Origin: Thermasporomyces composti
GTDB taxonomy: Bacteria; Actinomycetota; Actinomycetes; Propionibacteriales; Actinopolymorphaceae
DNA: 64,000 bases
NCBI RefSeq assembly: GCF_003386795.1
Contig: NZ_QTUC01000001.1
Coordinates: forward strand, 434,001-498,000
Direction of reading: 5' to 3'
In this document: positions 52,086 to 61,292 of the stretch, in pieces
How the letters are laid out: every line of letters begins with the position of its first letter
Numbering within the stretch: the first letter of the stretch is position 1
Made by a program: the position numbers and the translations under genes
The notes under the pieces: generated by a model
Databases searched by the model: none
What the model was told of the DNA's origin: nothing
Seen by the model: the letters and a program-made list of their open reading frames with translations, nothing else

Positions 52086-54143
52086 ATGGTGATGGACCGT
52101 TACGACATCGTCGCCCGGCACTCCGTGCACCGCACCCGTCCCGACCCGCACGAGCCCCTGTCGGTGGGGAATGGCGAGTTCGCCTTCACCTTCGACGTCA
52201 CCGGCCTGCAAACCATCCCCGACTTCCATGCCGACGGCATCCGGCTGGGCACGCAGGCCCAGTGGGCGTGGCACTCCGCGCCCAACCCGGAGGAGTTCCG
52301 GCTCGAGGACGTCTACACCGCCTACCGAACCCTGGACGGCCGGATCGTTCCCTACGCCACCACGCCGCCGGACAGCGACCAGCTCACCCAGCGCCGCGGA
52401 CGCGCCTGGCGCTGGTTGCGCGAGAACCCGCACCGCATTGACCTCGGCCGCATCGGCTTCGTCCGCGCCGACGGGTCGCCGATCCGCGTGGAGGAACTGC
52501 GCGAGACGAGCCAACGCCTGGACCTCTGGCGAGGCCGGGTCGAGAGCCGGTTCCAGCTGGACGGCACCCCCGTGCACGTCACCACCGCGTGTGATCCCGA
52601 GCTGGATCTTTTGGCGGTGCGGGTGGAGTCACCCCTTCTCGCCCGCGGCGATCTCGCAGTCGGCATCCGCTTCCCCTACGCCGTGGGCGACTGGCGCGAC
52701 CCGCGTGACTGGGATGCGGTCGACCGGCATGCCAGCGAGGTCACCGTGCGCGGCTCGCGCGCCGACGTTCGGCGAGTGCTCGACGACGACGTCCACTACG
52801 TCGCGTTGACCTGGTCGCCGGGCGCACGGCTGAAGCAGGTGGACCGGCACGAGTTCCTCCTCCACGCCGAGGTGAGCCTGCTCGAGTTCACCGTCGGCTT
52901 CTCTCCCACCCCCATCGTCGGGACCGGGCCGAGCGTCGCCGACGTGCTGGCCGCGGCCGAGACCAGCTGGGCGGAGTTCTGGGCGGCCGGCGGTCAGATC
53001 GACTTCTCCGAGTGCACCGACCCTCGCGCGGCCGAGCTCGAGCGGCGGGTGATCCTCTCGCAGTACCTCACCGCCGTCCACTGCGCGGGGTCGCTGCCGC
53101 CCCAGGAGACCGGGCTGGTTCCCAACAGCTGGCGGGGCAAGTTCCACCTCGAGATGCACTGGTGGCACAGCGCCCACTTCGCCTTGTGGAACCGCGTCCA
53201 CCTGCTCGAGCGCAGCCTCGGGTGGTACGAGTCGCATCTACCCAAGGCTCGGGAGTGGGCACGTCGCCACGGCTACGCGGGCGCCCGCTGGCCCAAGCAA
53301 GTCGGTCCGGACGGACGCGAGACGCCGAGCGACATCGGTGCGGTCCTGATCTGGCAGCAACCGCACCCCATCTACCTGGCCGAGCTGGTGTGGAGGTGCC
53401 GACCCGGTCGACGGACGCTCGCGCGCTTTGCCGACGTGGTCTTCGCGACTGCCACCTTCATGGCTTCCTACGCCACGTTCAACCCTGACCGAGGATGCTT
53501 CGTCCTCGGCCCGCCGTTGGCCTCCGCGCAGGAGAAGGCCACCCCGAAGCGACAGGTCACGCGCAATCCAGCCTTCGAGCTGGCCTACTGGCAGTGGGGT
53601 CTGCGGACCGCACAAGCCTGGCGAGAACGGCTCGGCCTGCCGCGTGTGGACGCGTGGGACGCGGTGGCGAACAACCTGGCCCCGCTACCGGTGCGAGACG
53701 GGCGCTACGTCGAACTCGAGTACCCGCCCACCGGGGACGAGGGGCACCCAACCATGGTCGCCGCGCTGGGCTTCGTCCCGGACACGGGCGTCGTCGACTC
53801 GGAGCTGATGCGCGCCACACTCCGCCACGTGCTCGACCACTGGGACTTCCAGGACACCTGGGGGTGGGACTATCCGCTCCTCGCGATGACCGCCTGCCGC
53901 CTCGGCGAGCCTCACCTCGCCGTCGAGGCGTTGCTGCTCGACACTCCGAAGAATCGCTACCTCGGCAACGGTCACAACCCGCAGCGTCCGGACCTGCCTC
54001 TCTACCTTCCCGGCAACGGAGGGCTGCTCTACGCGACCGCGATGATGGCCGCGGGCTGGGACGGCGCGCCCGACCGGCCGGCGCCGGGATTCCCTGAGAC
54101 CGGCTGGCGCGTCCGCGCCGAAGGATTGTCCCGAGCTCCCTGA
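52086..54143 (+). CDS. Six-hairpin ((alpha/alpha)6-barrel) glycoside hydrolase, family not assigned
   Basis: The 685-residue protein starts with a beta-sandwich region (DPHEPLSVGNGEFAFTFDVTGLQTIP, then LGTQAQWAWHSAPNPEEF). An alpha-helical barrel follows with SWRGKFHLEMHWWHSAHFALW, GARWPKQVGPDGRETPSDIGAVLIWQQPHPIYLAEL in parts, DTWGWDYPLLAMTACRLGEP and DTPKNRYLGNGHNPQ. This layout is like clan GH-L (GH15/GH65) and GH95-type enzymes, but no standard family is certain. Candidate acid and base residues are Glu in FHLEMHWW and Asp in TWGWDYP. There is no signal peptide. Neighbouring LacI and alpha-mannosidase genes suggest an intracellular role on mannose-containing glycans. Confidence 0.75.
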   Translation: MVMDRYDIVARHSVHRTRPDPHEPLSVGNGEFAFTFDVTGLQTIPDFHADGIRLGTQAQWAWHSAPNPEEFRLEDVYTAYRTLDGRIVPYATTPPDSDQLTQRRGRAWRWLRENPHRIDLGRIGFVRADGSPIRVEELRETSQRLDLWRGRVESRFQLDGTPVHVTTACDPELDLLAVRVESPLLARGDLAVGIRFPYAVGDWRDPRDWDAVDRHASEVTVRGSRADVRRVLDDDVHYVALTWSPGARLKQVDRHEFLLHAEVSLLEFTVGFSPTPIVGTGPSVADVLAAAETSWAEFWAAGGQIDFSECTDPRAAELERRVILSQYLTAVHCAGSLPPQETGLVPNSWRGKFHLEMHWWHSAHFALWNRVHLLERSLGWYESHLPKAREWARRHGYAGARWPKQVGPDGRETPSDIGAVLIWQQPHPIYLAELVWRCRPGRRTLARFADVVFATATFMASYATFNPDRGCFVLGPPLASAQEKATPKRQVTRNPAFELAYWQWGLRTAQAWRERLGLPRVDAWDAVANNLAPLPVRDGRYVELEYPPTGDEGHPTMVAALGFVPDTGVVDSELMRATLRHVLDHWDFQDTWGWDYPLLAMTACRLGEPHLAVEALLLDTPKNRYLGNGHNPQRPDLPLYLPGNGGLLYATAMMAAGWDGAPDRPAPGFPETGWRVRAEGLSRAP

Positions 54144-54146
54144 GGC

Positions 54147-54836
54147 TTACCCGCGCGGCCCGGACGCCTCCGCCGTCTCCTCCGTCGGCCGTCGCCACCG
54201 GGCGAGTCGTACGGCGACGAACCCGACGGCCGCGGCCACGACGAGCGCGAGGACTCCCTTGGAGTACATGCCGACGTACTCCTCGACCACTCGCCAGTTC
54301 TGCCCGAGCGCGTAGCCGGCGAGGATGAACGTGGTGTTCCAGATCAGGCTGCCAACGGTGGTGAAGAGCACGAAGACGCCGAGGGACATCCGCTCGAGAC
54401 CGGCCGGCACCGAGATCAGGCTGCGGAAGATCGGCACCATCCGACCGAGCAGGACCGCCTTGCGCCCGTGCTTGACGAACCAGGCTTCGCTCCGGTCGAG
54501 GTCGTGCAGCGTCAGCAGCGGCATGCGCGCGACGATGGCGCGCAGCCGCTCACGGCCCACCAGCGCGCCGATCGCGTAGAGGACCAGGGCGCCGACCAGC
54601 GACCCCATCGTCGTCCACACGACGGCGGCGAGCAGGCTCATCTCGCCGCGGCTGGCGGTGAACCCGGCGAGCGGGAGGACGACCTCGCTCGGCAGCGGAG
54701 GAAAGAGGTTCTCCAGCGCGATGAGGATGCCGGCGCCCGGGGCACCCAGCCGCTCCATCACGTCAGTGGCCCACGTGGCGATGGTGTCCGCCAGCCCGGG
54801 GGACGCTGCTTCCGTCGTGTCGATCACGCCCACCAC
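54147..54836 (-). CDS. DedA family membrane protein
   Basis: The 229-residue protein has about five hydrophobic segments and DedA features: ENLFPPLPSEVVLPLAGF, GSLVGALVLYAIGALVGRERL, FGRMVPIFRSLISVPAG-like LLGRMVPIFRSLISVPAGLERM, and TTVGSLIWNTTFILAGYALG. The Glu of PPLPSE and the Arg of GR..P..R are conserved. DedA proteins are linked to undecaprenyl phosphate or phospholipid flipping and to proton-dependent envelope homeostasis. It ends 3 bp from the convergent glycosidase gene. The start is GTG 54836, with an alternative GTG directly after it. Confidence 0.9.
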   Translation of the reverse strand: MVGVIDTTEAASPGLADTIATWATDVMERLGAPGAGILIALENLFPPLPSEVVLPLAGFTASRGEMSLLAAVVWTTMGSLVGALVLYAIGALVGRERLRAIVARMPLLTLHDLDRSEAWFVKHGRKAVLLGRMVPIFRSLISVPAGLERMSLGVFVLFTTVGSLIWNTTFILAGYALGQNWRVVEEYVGMYSKGVLALVVAAAVGFVAVRLARWRRPTEETAEASGPRG

Positions 54837-54920
54837 GCTAAGGGTCGTCCTCCCACGGTGACGACCCGCCCCACCATGGTCGGCGCCTCGGCCGTCCCTG
54901 GCTCGACCAGCGCCCCGGCG

Positions 54921-56402
54921 CTAACGGCGGACAGTGGGCATGCCGAGCAAGACGCCGCCGCCCCGCGAGTCCGCGGCGTCGGTGTGGCGGGCCTCCCAGA
55001 TGTCGCCGGCGCGCGTGCGGCGGACCGCCAACGGTCGCTCGTCAGCGATGAGGTGGTGGGGAGCGGCGCGGGTGATCCTCACCCGGACGAAGTCCCCTGG
55101 CCGGATCGCGCCGCTCCCGGCGTCCTCGCCGGGGTTGAAGTGCACGAGCCGGTTGTCGGGAGCGCGCCCGCTCAGCCGTCGCGTCGCGGCGTCCTTACGT
55201 CCCTCGCCCTCGGCGACGAGCACCTCGACCTCGCGACCGACCAGGGCGCGGTTCTCCGCCCAGGCGATCTCCTCGACCAGCGCCACCAGACGGTCGTAGC
55301 GGTCTTGGACGACCTCCTTGGGCACCTGGTCGGGCATCTCCGCGGCGGGCGTTCCAGGACGCTTGGAGTACTGGAACGTGAACGCGCCCGCGAACCGCGC
55401 CTCCCGGACGACGTGGAGCGTCTCCTGGAAGTCCTCCTCGGTCTCGCCCGGGAAGCCCACGATGATGTCGGTGGTGATGGCGGCCTCGGGCATCGCCTCA
55501 CGAACCTTGCGCACGATGTCGAGGTAGCGCGCCTGCCGGTAGGAGCGTCGCATCGCCCGCAGCACACGGTCGGAGCCCGACTGCAGGGGCATGTGCAGCT
55601 GGGGCATGACGTTGGGCGTCTCCGCCATCGCGGCGATGACGTCGTCGGTGAAGTCCCGCGGGTGGGGCGAGGTGAAGCGGACGCGCTCGAGTCCCTCGAT
55701 CTCGCCGCACGCGCGCAGCAGCTTGCCGAACGCGAACCGGTCGCCGAACTCCACGCCGTAGGCGTTGACGTTCTGTCCCAGCAGGGTCACCTCGAGGACG
55801 CCTTCCGCCACGAGCGCTTTGATCTCAGCGAGCACCTCGCCCGGTCGGCGGTCCTTCTCCTTGCCGCGCAGGGACGGGACGATGCAGAAGGTGCAGGTGT
55901 TGTTGCACCCGACGCTGATCGCCACCCACGCGGCGTAGGGGGACTCCCGCCGGGATGGCAGCGTGGAGGGGAACGTCTCGAGGTAGTCCTTGATCTCGAC
56001 CTGCGCCTCTCCCAGGACGCGCGCGCGTTCGAGGAGGACCGGCAGCGAGCTGATGTTGTGGGTGCCGAAGACGACGTCCACCCACGGTGCTCGGCGGACG
56101 ATCTCGCCCTTGTCCTTCTGCGCAAGGCAGCCACCCACCGCGATCTGCATGCCCGGCCGCCGTGCCTTGGTGGGCGCGAGGTGCCCGAGGTTGCCGTAGA
56201 GCCGGTTGTCGGCGTTCTCGCGCACCGCGCAGGTGTTGAAGACCACGACGTCGGCGATCTCGCCCTCCGGCGCACGCACGTAGCCGGCCTCCTCGAGCAG
56301 CCCGGCCAGGCGCTCGGAGTCGTGGACGTTCATCTGGCAGCCGAAGGTCCGCACCTCGTAGGTGCGGGCGCTCGCGGCAGTGGACTGAGGATGGTCAGAC
56401 AT
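54921..56402 (-). CDS. miaB: tRNA-2-methylthio-N6-dimethylallyladenosine synthase
   Basis: The 493-residue protein has the three MiaB domains. The N-terminal UPF0004 domain carries [21 protein letters not shown] and GGCLAQ, giving the cluster cysteines. The radical-SAM core has [14 protein letters not shown], and a C-terminal TRAM domain completes it. It adds the methylthio group to i6A37, after MiaA. Ends with the tail [16 protein letters not shown] 56402 is the start. It is divergent from gluABCD, across a 259-bp gap that is AT-richer near 56530-56600. Confidence 0.96.
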   Translation of the reverse strand: MSDHPQSTAASARTYEVRTFGCQMNVHDSERLAGLLEEAGYVRAPEGEIADVVVFNTCAVRENADNRLYGNLGHLAPTKARRPGMQIAVGGCLAQKDKGEIVRRAPWVDVVFGTHNISSLPVLLERARVLGEAQVEIKDYLETFPSTLPSRRESPYAAWVAISVGCNNTCTFCIVPSLRGKEKDRRPGEVLAEIKALVAEGVLEVTLLGQNVNAYGVEFGDRFAFGKLLRACGEIEGLERVRFTSPHPRDFTDDVIAAMAETPNVMPQLHMPLQSGSDRVLRAMRRSYRQARYLDIVRKVREAMPEAAITTDIIVGFPGETEEDFQETLHVVREARFAGAFTFQYSKRPGTPAAEMPDQVPKEVVQDRYDRLVALVEEIAWAENRALVGREVEVLVAEGEGRKDAATRRLSGRAPDNRLVHFNPGEDAGSGAIRPGDFVRVRITRAAPHHLIADERPLAVRRTRAGDIWEARHTDAADSRGGGVLLGMPTVRR

Positions 56403-56661
56403 GGCCGTTCCAGCGTACGGTCGCGCCGTGGTCTGACGGCAGCCAGGCCACGTGTGACGCGTTGACGCCCGGACCCGATCGCCTGGCCGCGACCAGATCC
56501 CCAGCCGACGCGTCTCGCCACCTTCTGATCACTTTACGTAGTCGGGCGCTCGGCCATCTCTTGTGTTTCGGGCAAACGCGACATGATCATTCGTTTCAGT
56601 CCGGCTACGGTGCGCCCTCGCGTCTCGCGCACGTCATAGAAGGCCTGTACCTTCGCCTGTC

Positions 56662-57444
56662 ATGACAGACACGAGCGCGCGTAGCCACGCTCCCGCTCCT
56701 CGGTCCGGACGCCCGGTGGTCCAGCTGACCAAGGTCAACAAGTACTTCGGCGACCTCCACGTCCTCCGCGACATCGACCTGTCGGTCGGATCCGGCGAGG
56801 TCGTCGTCGTGATCGGGCCGTCCGGCTCGGGCAAGTCCACCCTGTGCCGGACGATCAACCGGCTGGAGCCGATCGACTCTGGCGAGATCCGCATCGACGG
56901 TCAGCCGCTGCCGGCCGAGGGACGGGCCCTCGCTCAGCTCCGCGCCGACGTCGGCATGGTCTTCCAGTCGTTCAACCTCTTCGCGCACAAGACCGTCCTC
57001 GAGAACGTCACCCTCGGCCCGATCAAGGTCCGCAAGAAGCCGAAGGGCGACGCCGAGGAGAAGGCGATGCAGCTGCTTCGCCGCGTTGGCGTCGCCAACC
57101 AGGCGACCAAGTACCCTGCCCAGCTCTCGGGCGGTCAGCAGCAGCGCGTCGCCATCGCCCGCGCCCTGGCCATGGAGCCGAAGGTCATCTTGTTCGACGA
57201 GCCCACGTCGGCGCTGGATCCAGAGATGATCAAGGAGGTGCTCGACGTCATGGTCGACCTCGCCCGGGGCGGCATGACCATGGTCGTCGTCACCCACGAG
57301 ATGGGCTTCGCGCGCAACGCCGCCGACCGGGTGGTGTTCATGTCCGACGGCCAGATCCTCGAGGACCGGACACCGGAGGAGTTCTTCGATGCCCCCCGCA
57401 CCGACCGGGCGAAGGACTTCCTCTCCAAGATCCTGCAGCACTGA
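56662..57444 (+). CDS. gluA: Amino-acid (glutamate-type) ABC transporter ATP-binding protein
   Basis: The 260-residue ATPase has Walker A GPSGSGKS, the Q-loop region [11 protein letters not shown], the signature LSGGQQQR, Walker [14 protein letters not shown] and the H-loop VTHEMGFA. It begins with a variable 15-residue tail and then [17 protein letters not shown], as in polar amino-acid transporters. It energises uptake through the two permeases encoded downstream. TACCTT lies 8 bp before the ATG, so the transcript may be leaderless. The four-gene order ATPase, binding protein, permease, permease matches GluABCD of corynebacteria. Confidence 0.92.
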   Translation: MTDTSARSHAPAPRSGRPVVQLTKVNKYFGDLHVLRDIDLSVGSGEVVVVIGPSGSGKSTLCRTINRLEPIDSGEIRIDGQPLPAEGRALAQLRADVGMVFQSFNLFAHKTVLENVTLGPIKVRKKPKGDAEEKAMQLLRRVGVANQATKYPAQLSGGQQQRVAIARALAMEPKVILFDEPTSALDPEMIKEVLDVMVDLARGGMTMVVVTHEMGFARNAADRVVFMSDGQILEDRTPEEFFDAPRTDRAKDFLSKILQH

Positions 57445-57476
57445 ACCCTGATGCGACACGCCAGGAAAGGGGCGTC

Positions 57477-58352
57477 ATGCGAAACATGAAGCTACGGCTG
57501 CTGGGAGTGGGCGCCGTCGCCGCGCTGCTGCTCAGCGCCTGCGGTGGCGGTGGCAACGGTGTCGACGTCGAGGTCGCCGAGAACCCCAACTTCCCTGAGG
57601 GGTCGACCATGGCGAAGCTCGCCGACGCCGGCAAGATCACGATCGGCGTCAAGTACGACCAGCCAGGGATCGGCTACCTCGAGCCCGGGGCGGACGCTCC
57701 CACCGGCTTCGACATCGAGATCGGCAAGATCATCGCCGCGAAGCTCGGTATCCCGCCGGAGAACATCACCTGGAAGGAGACGGTCTCGGACAACCGTGAG
57801 CCGTTCCTCCAGAACGGCACCGTCGACCTCGTGATCGCCTCGTACTCGATCACCGACGAACGCCGCAAGGTCGTCGGCCAGGCCGGCCCGTACTACGTCA
57901 CCGGCCAGCAGCTGCTGGTCCGTGAGGAGGACAAGGAGAGGATCACCGGCCCCGAGCAGCTCGCCGACGTCAAGACCTGCTCGGTGAAGGGCTCCACCTC
58001 GCTGAAGAACGTCGTGGAGGACTACAACGCCGAGCCTGTCCCCTTCGACACATACTCCGACTGCGTGACCCAGCTGCTCAACGGGTCGGTGGACGCGGTG
58101 ACCACGGACGGAGCCATCCTCCTCGGCTACGCGGCGCAGAACCCCGACAAGCTCGAGGTCGTGGGCGAGCCGTTCAGCGAGGAGCGCTACGGCGTCGGCT
58201 TCAAGCACGGCGACACCCAGATGTGCGAGTTCATCACGGACACGTTGAAGGAAGCGATGGAGGACGGGACCTGGGCCGAGGCGTTCGAGGCGACGCTCGG
58301 CCAGTCGGGTGTGGAGACGCCCGAGCCGCCGGCCCTCGACCCCTGTTCGTGA
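57477..58352 (+). CDS. gluB: Glutamate-type ABC transporter substrate-binding lipoprotein
   Basis: The 291-residue protein starts with a lipoprotein signal (MRNMKLRLLGVGAVAALL) and the lipobox LLSAC with the lipidated Cys at residue 22. The mature part is a type-II periplasmic-binding fold: GKITIGVKYDQPGIGYLEPG, PTGFDIEIGKIIAAKLG, NGTVDLVIASYSITDERR and DAVTTDGAILLGY. AGGAAAGG lies about 6 bp before ATG 57477. It captures the amino acid outside the membrane. Confidence 0.93.
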   Translation: MRNMKLRLLGVGAVAALLLSACGGGGNGVDVEVAENPNFPEGSTMAKLADAGKITIGVKYDQPGIGYLEPGADAPTGFDIEIGKIIAAKLGIPPENITWKETVSDNREPFLQNGTVDLVIASYSITDERRKVVGQAGPYYVTGQQLLVREEDKERITGPEQLADVKTCSVKGSTSLKNVVEDYNAEPVPFDTYSDCVTQLLNGSVDAVTTDGAILLGYAAQNPDKLEVVGEPFSEERYGVGFKHGDTQMCEFITDTLKEAMEDGTWAEAFEATLGQSGVETPEPPALDPCS

Positions 58353-58362
58353 GCTGGCCTGT

Positions 58363-58394
58363 CCGATGCCCGGCGTTTGCGCGCCGGGCATCGG
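58363..58394 (+). terminator. Hairpin between gluB and gluC
   Basis: A 13-bp stem (CCGATGCCCGGCG with CGCCGGGCATCGG) and 6-base loop lies 10 bp after the gluB stop and 40 bp before gluC. In ABC operons such hairpins stabilise the upstream mRNA or partly terminate, so the binding protein is made in excess of the permeases. Confidence 0.75.
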
Positions 58395-58433
58395 CATGGC
58401 CGGATGACACCTGCCTTGGAGGGATGACCTGAC

Positions 58434-59081
58434 GTGTACTGGACCGAGCTGGGGTCCCGCCTCGTCGAGGGGTTCACCGTCACCCTGCAGCTTCTGGTGG
58501 TGTCGGCCCTCATCGCGACAGCGCTCGGCACCGTCCTCGCCGCGATGCGGGTCTCGCCGATCCCGCCGTTGCGGGCCTTCGCGACCGCCTACGTGACCGT
58601 CTTCCGCAACACTCCTCTCGTCGTCCTCTTCCTCATCGCCGTGGTCGCGCTTCCGGAGCTTGGCCTGCTGCGCGGCAGCTTCTTCTGGCGAGCGGTCGTC
58701 GCCTTGTCCGTCTACACGGCCGCCTTCGTGTGCGAGGTGCTGCGCTCGGGCATCAACACCGTGCATACCGGCCAAGCGGAGGCCGCCCGGTCCCTCGGCA
58801 TGACGTTCACCCAGTCGCTGCGCCTGGTCGTCCTGCCGCAGGCCTTCCGCGCGGTGATTCCTCCCCTGGCGAGCGTCTACATCGCCTTGACCAAGAACAC
58901 CTCCGTCGCGTCCGCGTTCGGTATCACCGAGGCCACCTACCAGCTCAGCGACCTGATCGAAGACTTCCCCGGGTCGCTCTACTACTCCTTCCTCGGGATC
59001 GCGGTCGGGTACGTCGCGATCGTGCTCGTGATCTCCGGGGTCGCGGCCTTCCTCGAGCGTCAGGTGGCGGTGACGCGATGA
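58434..59081 (+). CDS. gluC: Glutamate-type ABC transporter permease 1
   Basis: The 215-residue permease has about five membrane segments and the polar amino-acid permease (HisMQ) pattern: LVEGFTVTLQLLVVSALIATALG, VTVFRNTPLVVLFLIAV, and the ATPase-contact EAA loop GQAEAARSLGMTFTQSLRLVVLPQAFR in parts. GTG 58434 is used, with GGAGGG upstream. It ends with a 4-bp ATGA overlap with the second permease. Confidence 0.92.
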   Translation: MYWTELGSRLVEGFTVTLQLLVVSALIATALGTVLAAMRVSPIPPLRAFATAYVTVFRNTPLVVLFLIAVVALPELGLLRGSFFWRAVVALSVYTAAFVCEVLRSGINTVHTGQAEAARSLGMTFTQSLRLVVLPQAFRAVIPPLASVYIALTKNTSVASAFGITEATYQLSDLIEDFPGSLYYSFLGIAVGYVAIVLVISGVAAFLERQVAVTR

Positions 59082-59929
59082 GCGCGGTGCTGTTCGACGT
59101 CCCAGGTCCCAGAGCACGCTTCCGTCACCGCGTCTACACCGTGCTCGGCACCCTCGGTTTGCTCGCGCTGCTGGCGTGGGTGCTGTGGACGCTGTGGGAG
59201 CGGGAGCAGATCACCCCGGACAAGTGGGAAGCCTTCACGCGAGTCCCCATCCTGCGCGCCTTGGCCGAGGGCTTGGCCACCACGTTGGGCGCGGCAGCGA
59301 TGGCGATCGCCCTCGCCATCGTGTTCGGAGCGGTCTTCGCCGCCGGTCGCCTCTCCGACCACGGCTGGCTGCGCCTGCCCAGTGTCGTGGTGGTGGAGTT
59401 CTTCCGGGCCGTCCCGCTCCTGCTCCTCATCCTCGCCATCTACCTCGGGTTCGGCTCGGTCCTGGGCACCTTCTGGTCCCTCGTGCTCGGGCTGACGTTG
59501 TACAACGGCTCGGTGCTCGCGGAGATCTTCCGCGCCGGGATCCTCGCCGTGCCCAAGGGCCAGAGCGAGGCGGGCTACGCGCTCGGCCTGCGCAAGTCGC
59601 AGGTCATGTCGCTGGTCCTGGCGCCACAGGCGGTCCGGTCCATGCTGCCCGCGGTCATCAGCCAGTGCGTGGTCGCGTTGAAGGACACCGCGCTGGGCTA
59701 CGTCATCGGAGCGCCGGGCATCGTCAACGTCGGCGAGCGGATCTACATCCAGCCGATGTACCAGAACCCGCTCGCCGTGGGTCTGGTGCTCGCGGCGGTG
59801 TTCATCGTCATCAACTACACGCTGTCCAGACTCGCCCAGTGGTTGGAGGCGCGTCTGCGGCGCGAGGGGCGTCGCGTCGTCGACGTCACCGCCATACCGG
59901 GCGCGGGCGACGCCGGCCAGGGCGCCTGA
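59078..59929 (+). CDS. gluD: Glutamate-type ABC transporter permease 2
   Basis: The 283-residue permease pairs with the preceding one. It has an extra N-terminal cytoplasmic and membrane segment, then VEFFRAVPLLLLILAIY, the EAA loop GQSEAGYALGLRKSQVMSLVLAPQAVR in parts, and IYIQPMYQNPLAVGL. ATG 59078 overlaps gluC by 4 bp. A hairpin at 59961-59984 follows. Confidence 0.92.
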   Translation: MSAVLFDVPGPRARFRHRVYTVLGTLGLLALLAWVLWTLWEREQITPDKWEAFTRVPILRALAEGLATTLGAAAMAIALAIVFGAVFAAGRLSDHGWLRLPSVVVVEFFRAVPLLLLILAIYLGFGSVLGTFWSLVLGLTLYNGSVLAEIFRAGILAVPKGQSEAGYALGLRKSQVMSLVLAPQAVRSMLPAVISQCVVALKDTALGYVIGAPGIVNVGERIYIQPMYQNPLAVGLVLAAVFIVINYTLSRLAQWLEARLRREGRRVVDVTAIPGAGDAGQGA

Positions 59930-59960
59930 GCCCCGGGTCAGTCAGGGATCGCGTCGTGCG

Positions 59961-59984
59961 GGCTGGCTCGACGCGAGCCCAGCC
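59961..59984. terminator. Bidirectional hairpin between convergent gluD and eis-like genes
   Basis: GGCTGGCTCG and CGAGCCCAGCC pair with a 3-base loop and one bulged base. It fills most of the 60-bp gap between two converging genes and can serve both strands. Confidence 0.6.
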
Positions 59985-59989
59985 GGCGG

Positions 59990-61186
59990 TCAGAAGAACT
60001 CCTGGAGCCACGGGGTACGACCGCCGAACGCGCCCTCCAAGGCGGCGAGCTCGGCCTCGTCCGCACCGTCGAGCAGGCCGAGGCGGCGCAGCCGACGCGG
60101 GTTCGCCCAACCGGTGTACAGGGCGGCGAGCGGGCCGATCCCCACTCGCACCTGGCCTCGCCCGCCGGGCTCGAGACTGCCGTGGCCGTCCTTGACCCGC
60201 AGGACGTATGCGCCGGCGTTCCACGGGGCTGAGTCGTCGTGGACGTCGAGGTGCACCTCGACGTCGACGTCCTCGCGATATCCCCGCGCGGCGACCGCGC
60301 CGCGCGCGTCGACGAGGCGGGTCATCCAGCACCAGCCGAGGCCGGTGGGTCGAAGCATCCGTTCACCGAGGTACAGCGGGGTCGCGGCGGACTGGTGGAG
60401 GACGACCGTCGCCACCTCCGCGACGGGGTGGTACGACGAGAGCAGGCGGAAGAGCTCCAACTCGGCGTCGAGGTCGATGGCCGCGTAGGTCCGCACGGTC
60501 AAGGTGTAGAAGCCGCGGTCGTCCGGCGCGTCGCCGCGCGCAACGGTGACGAACCCGACGACGCGACCCTCCCGCTCGGCGACGTAGACGTCCTGGTGCC
60601 CCTCGTACGGCAGCATGCGCCTACGCGCGAACTCCGGGCCGTGCCAGAGGCTTCCCGGCTCGTCCCGCCAGACTTCCTCGTGGAGGCGCCGCAGCGCGGG
60701 CAGGTCGGCGGGCTCCGCGGGACGGATCGTCGCGCGCCGTCTGGGCGCGGGCAGCGCCTGAAGCGCCCCGAGGTCGAGTCGGCTCTCTGGGTGGGCGCCC
60801 GCGACCTCCCAGCCATGTCGACGGTAGAGCCTGTGGTTCATCGGGAACAGCGTCGAGATGGTCTCGCCACGCTCCCGCATGGCCTGAAGCGCCTCGCGCA
60901 GGAGCGCGCTCGCCACCCCTCGGCCACGCGCGAACGGCTCGACGGCGACCCCGGCCACCCCGCCCATGGGCACCCGACGGCCGCCGAACCACTGGCCCAT
61001 CTCCCAGACCGCGAGCTTTCCGACGATCCGGCCGTCCTCGCAGGCGACGAGGCGTCGATCGAGCGGGGTCGTCGAACGGTCGTCCGCCTCCTCGTAGGGC
61101 GCGGGCCGAGCCGCGAACGCCTGCTGGCTCAGCCTGTGGAGGGCCTGACGCTCGTCGTCACGTGCGGTTCTCACCTCGATCGCCAT
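59990..61186 (-). CDS. Eis-like GNAT-family N-acetyltransferase
   Basis: The 398-residue protein has the Eis layout. An N-terminal GNAT domain carries MGGVAGVAVEPFARGRGVASALL, the acetyl-CoA-binding loop; a second GNAT-like domain follows, then a C-terminal SCP2-like domain. It ends in a free carboxylate after LQEFF, which acts as base in Eis. M. tuberculosis Eis acetylates aminoglycosides and proteins. ATG 61186 is used; TAGCGT ends 8 bp before it, which suggests a leaderless transcript. Its acceptor here is not known. Confidence 0.88.
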   Translation of the reverse strand: MAIEVRTARDDERQALHRLSQQAFAARPAPYEEADDRSTTPLDRRLVACEDGRIVGKLAVWEMGQWFGGRRVPMGGVAGVAVEPFARGRGVASALLREALQAMRERGETISTLFPMNHRLYRRHGWEVAGAHPESRLDLGALQALPAPRRRATIRPAEPADLPALRRLHEEVWRDEPGSLWHGPEFARRRMLPYEGHQDVYVAEREGRVVGFVTVARGDAPDDRGFYTLTVRTYAAIDLDAELELFRLLSSYHPVAEVATVVLHQSAATPLYLGERMLRPTGLGWCWMTRLVDARGAVAARGYREDVDVEVHLDVHDDSAPWNAGAYVLRVKDGHGSLEPGGRGQVRVGIGPLAALYTGWANPRRLRRLGLLDGADEAELAALEGAFGGRTPWLQEFF

Positions 61187-61201
61187 GAGCCCACACGCTA
61201 G

Positions 61202-61292
61202 CGACTGACACATCGGGCTCAGACGCCCGCGCGTCGCGGCCGCTTCCGCTGGGGGCGGCTCCCATCACGTGGAGCCGCCCATGTGTCAGTCG
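61202..61292. repeat. Long inverted repeat around the recX stop, enclosing a terminator
   Basis: CGACTGACACAT (61202-61213) and ATGTGTCAGTCG (61281-61292) are perfect 12-bp inverted repeats 67 bp apart. Inside is the hairpin at 61253-61280. The right arm covers the recX stop codon (61286-61288). Together they can form a two-stage stem. Confidence 0.75.
61253..61280 (-). terminator. recA-recX terminator hairpin
   Basis: GGGCGGCTCC and GGAGCCGCCC form a perfect 10-bp stem with an 8-base loop, directly after the recX stop in the direction of transcription. Confidence 0.75.
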
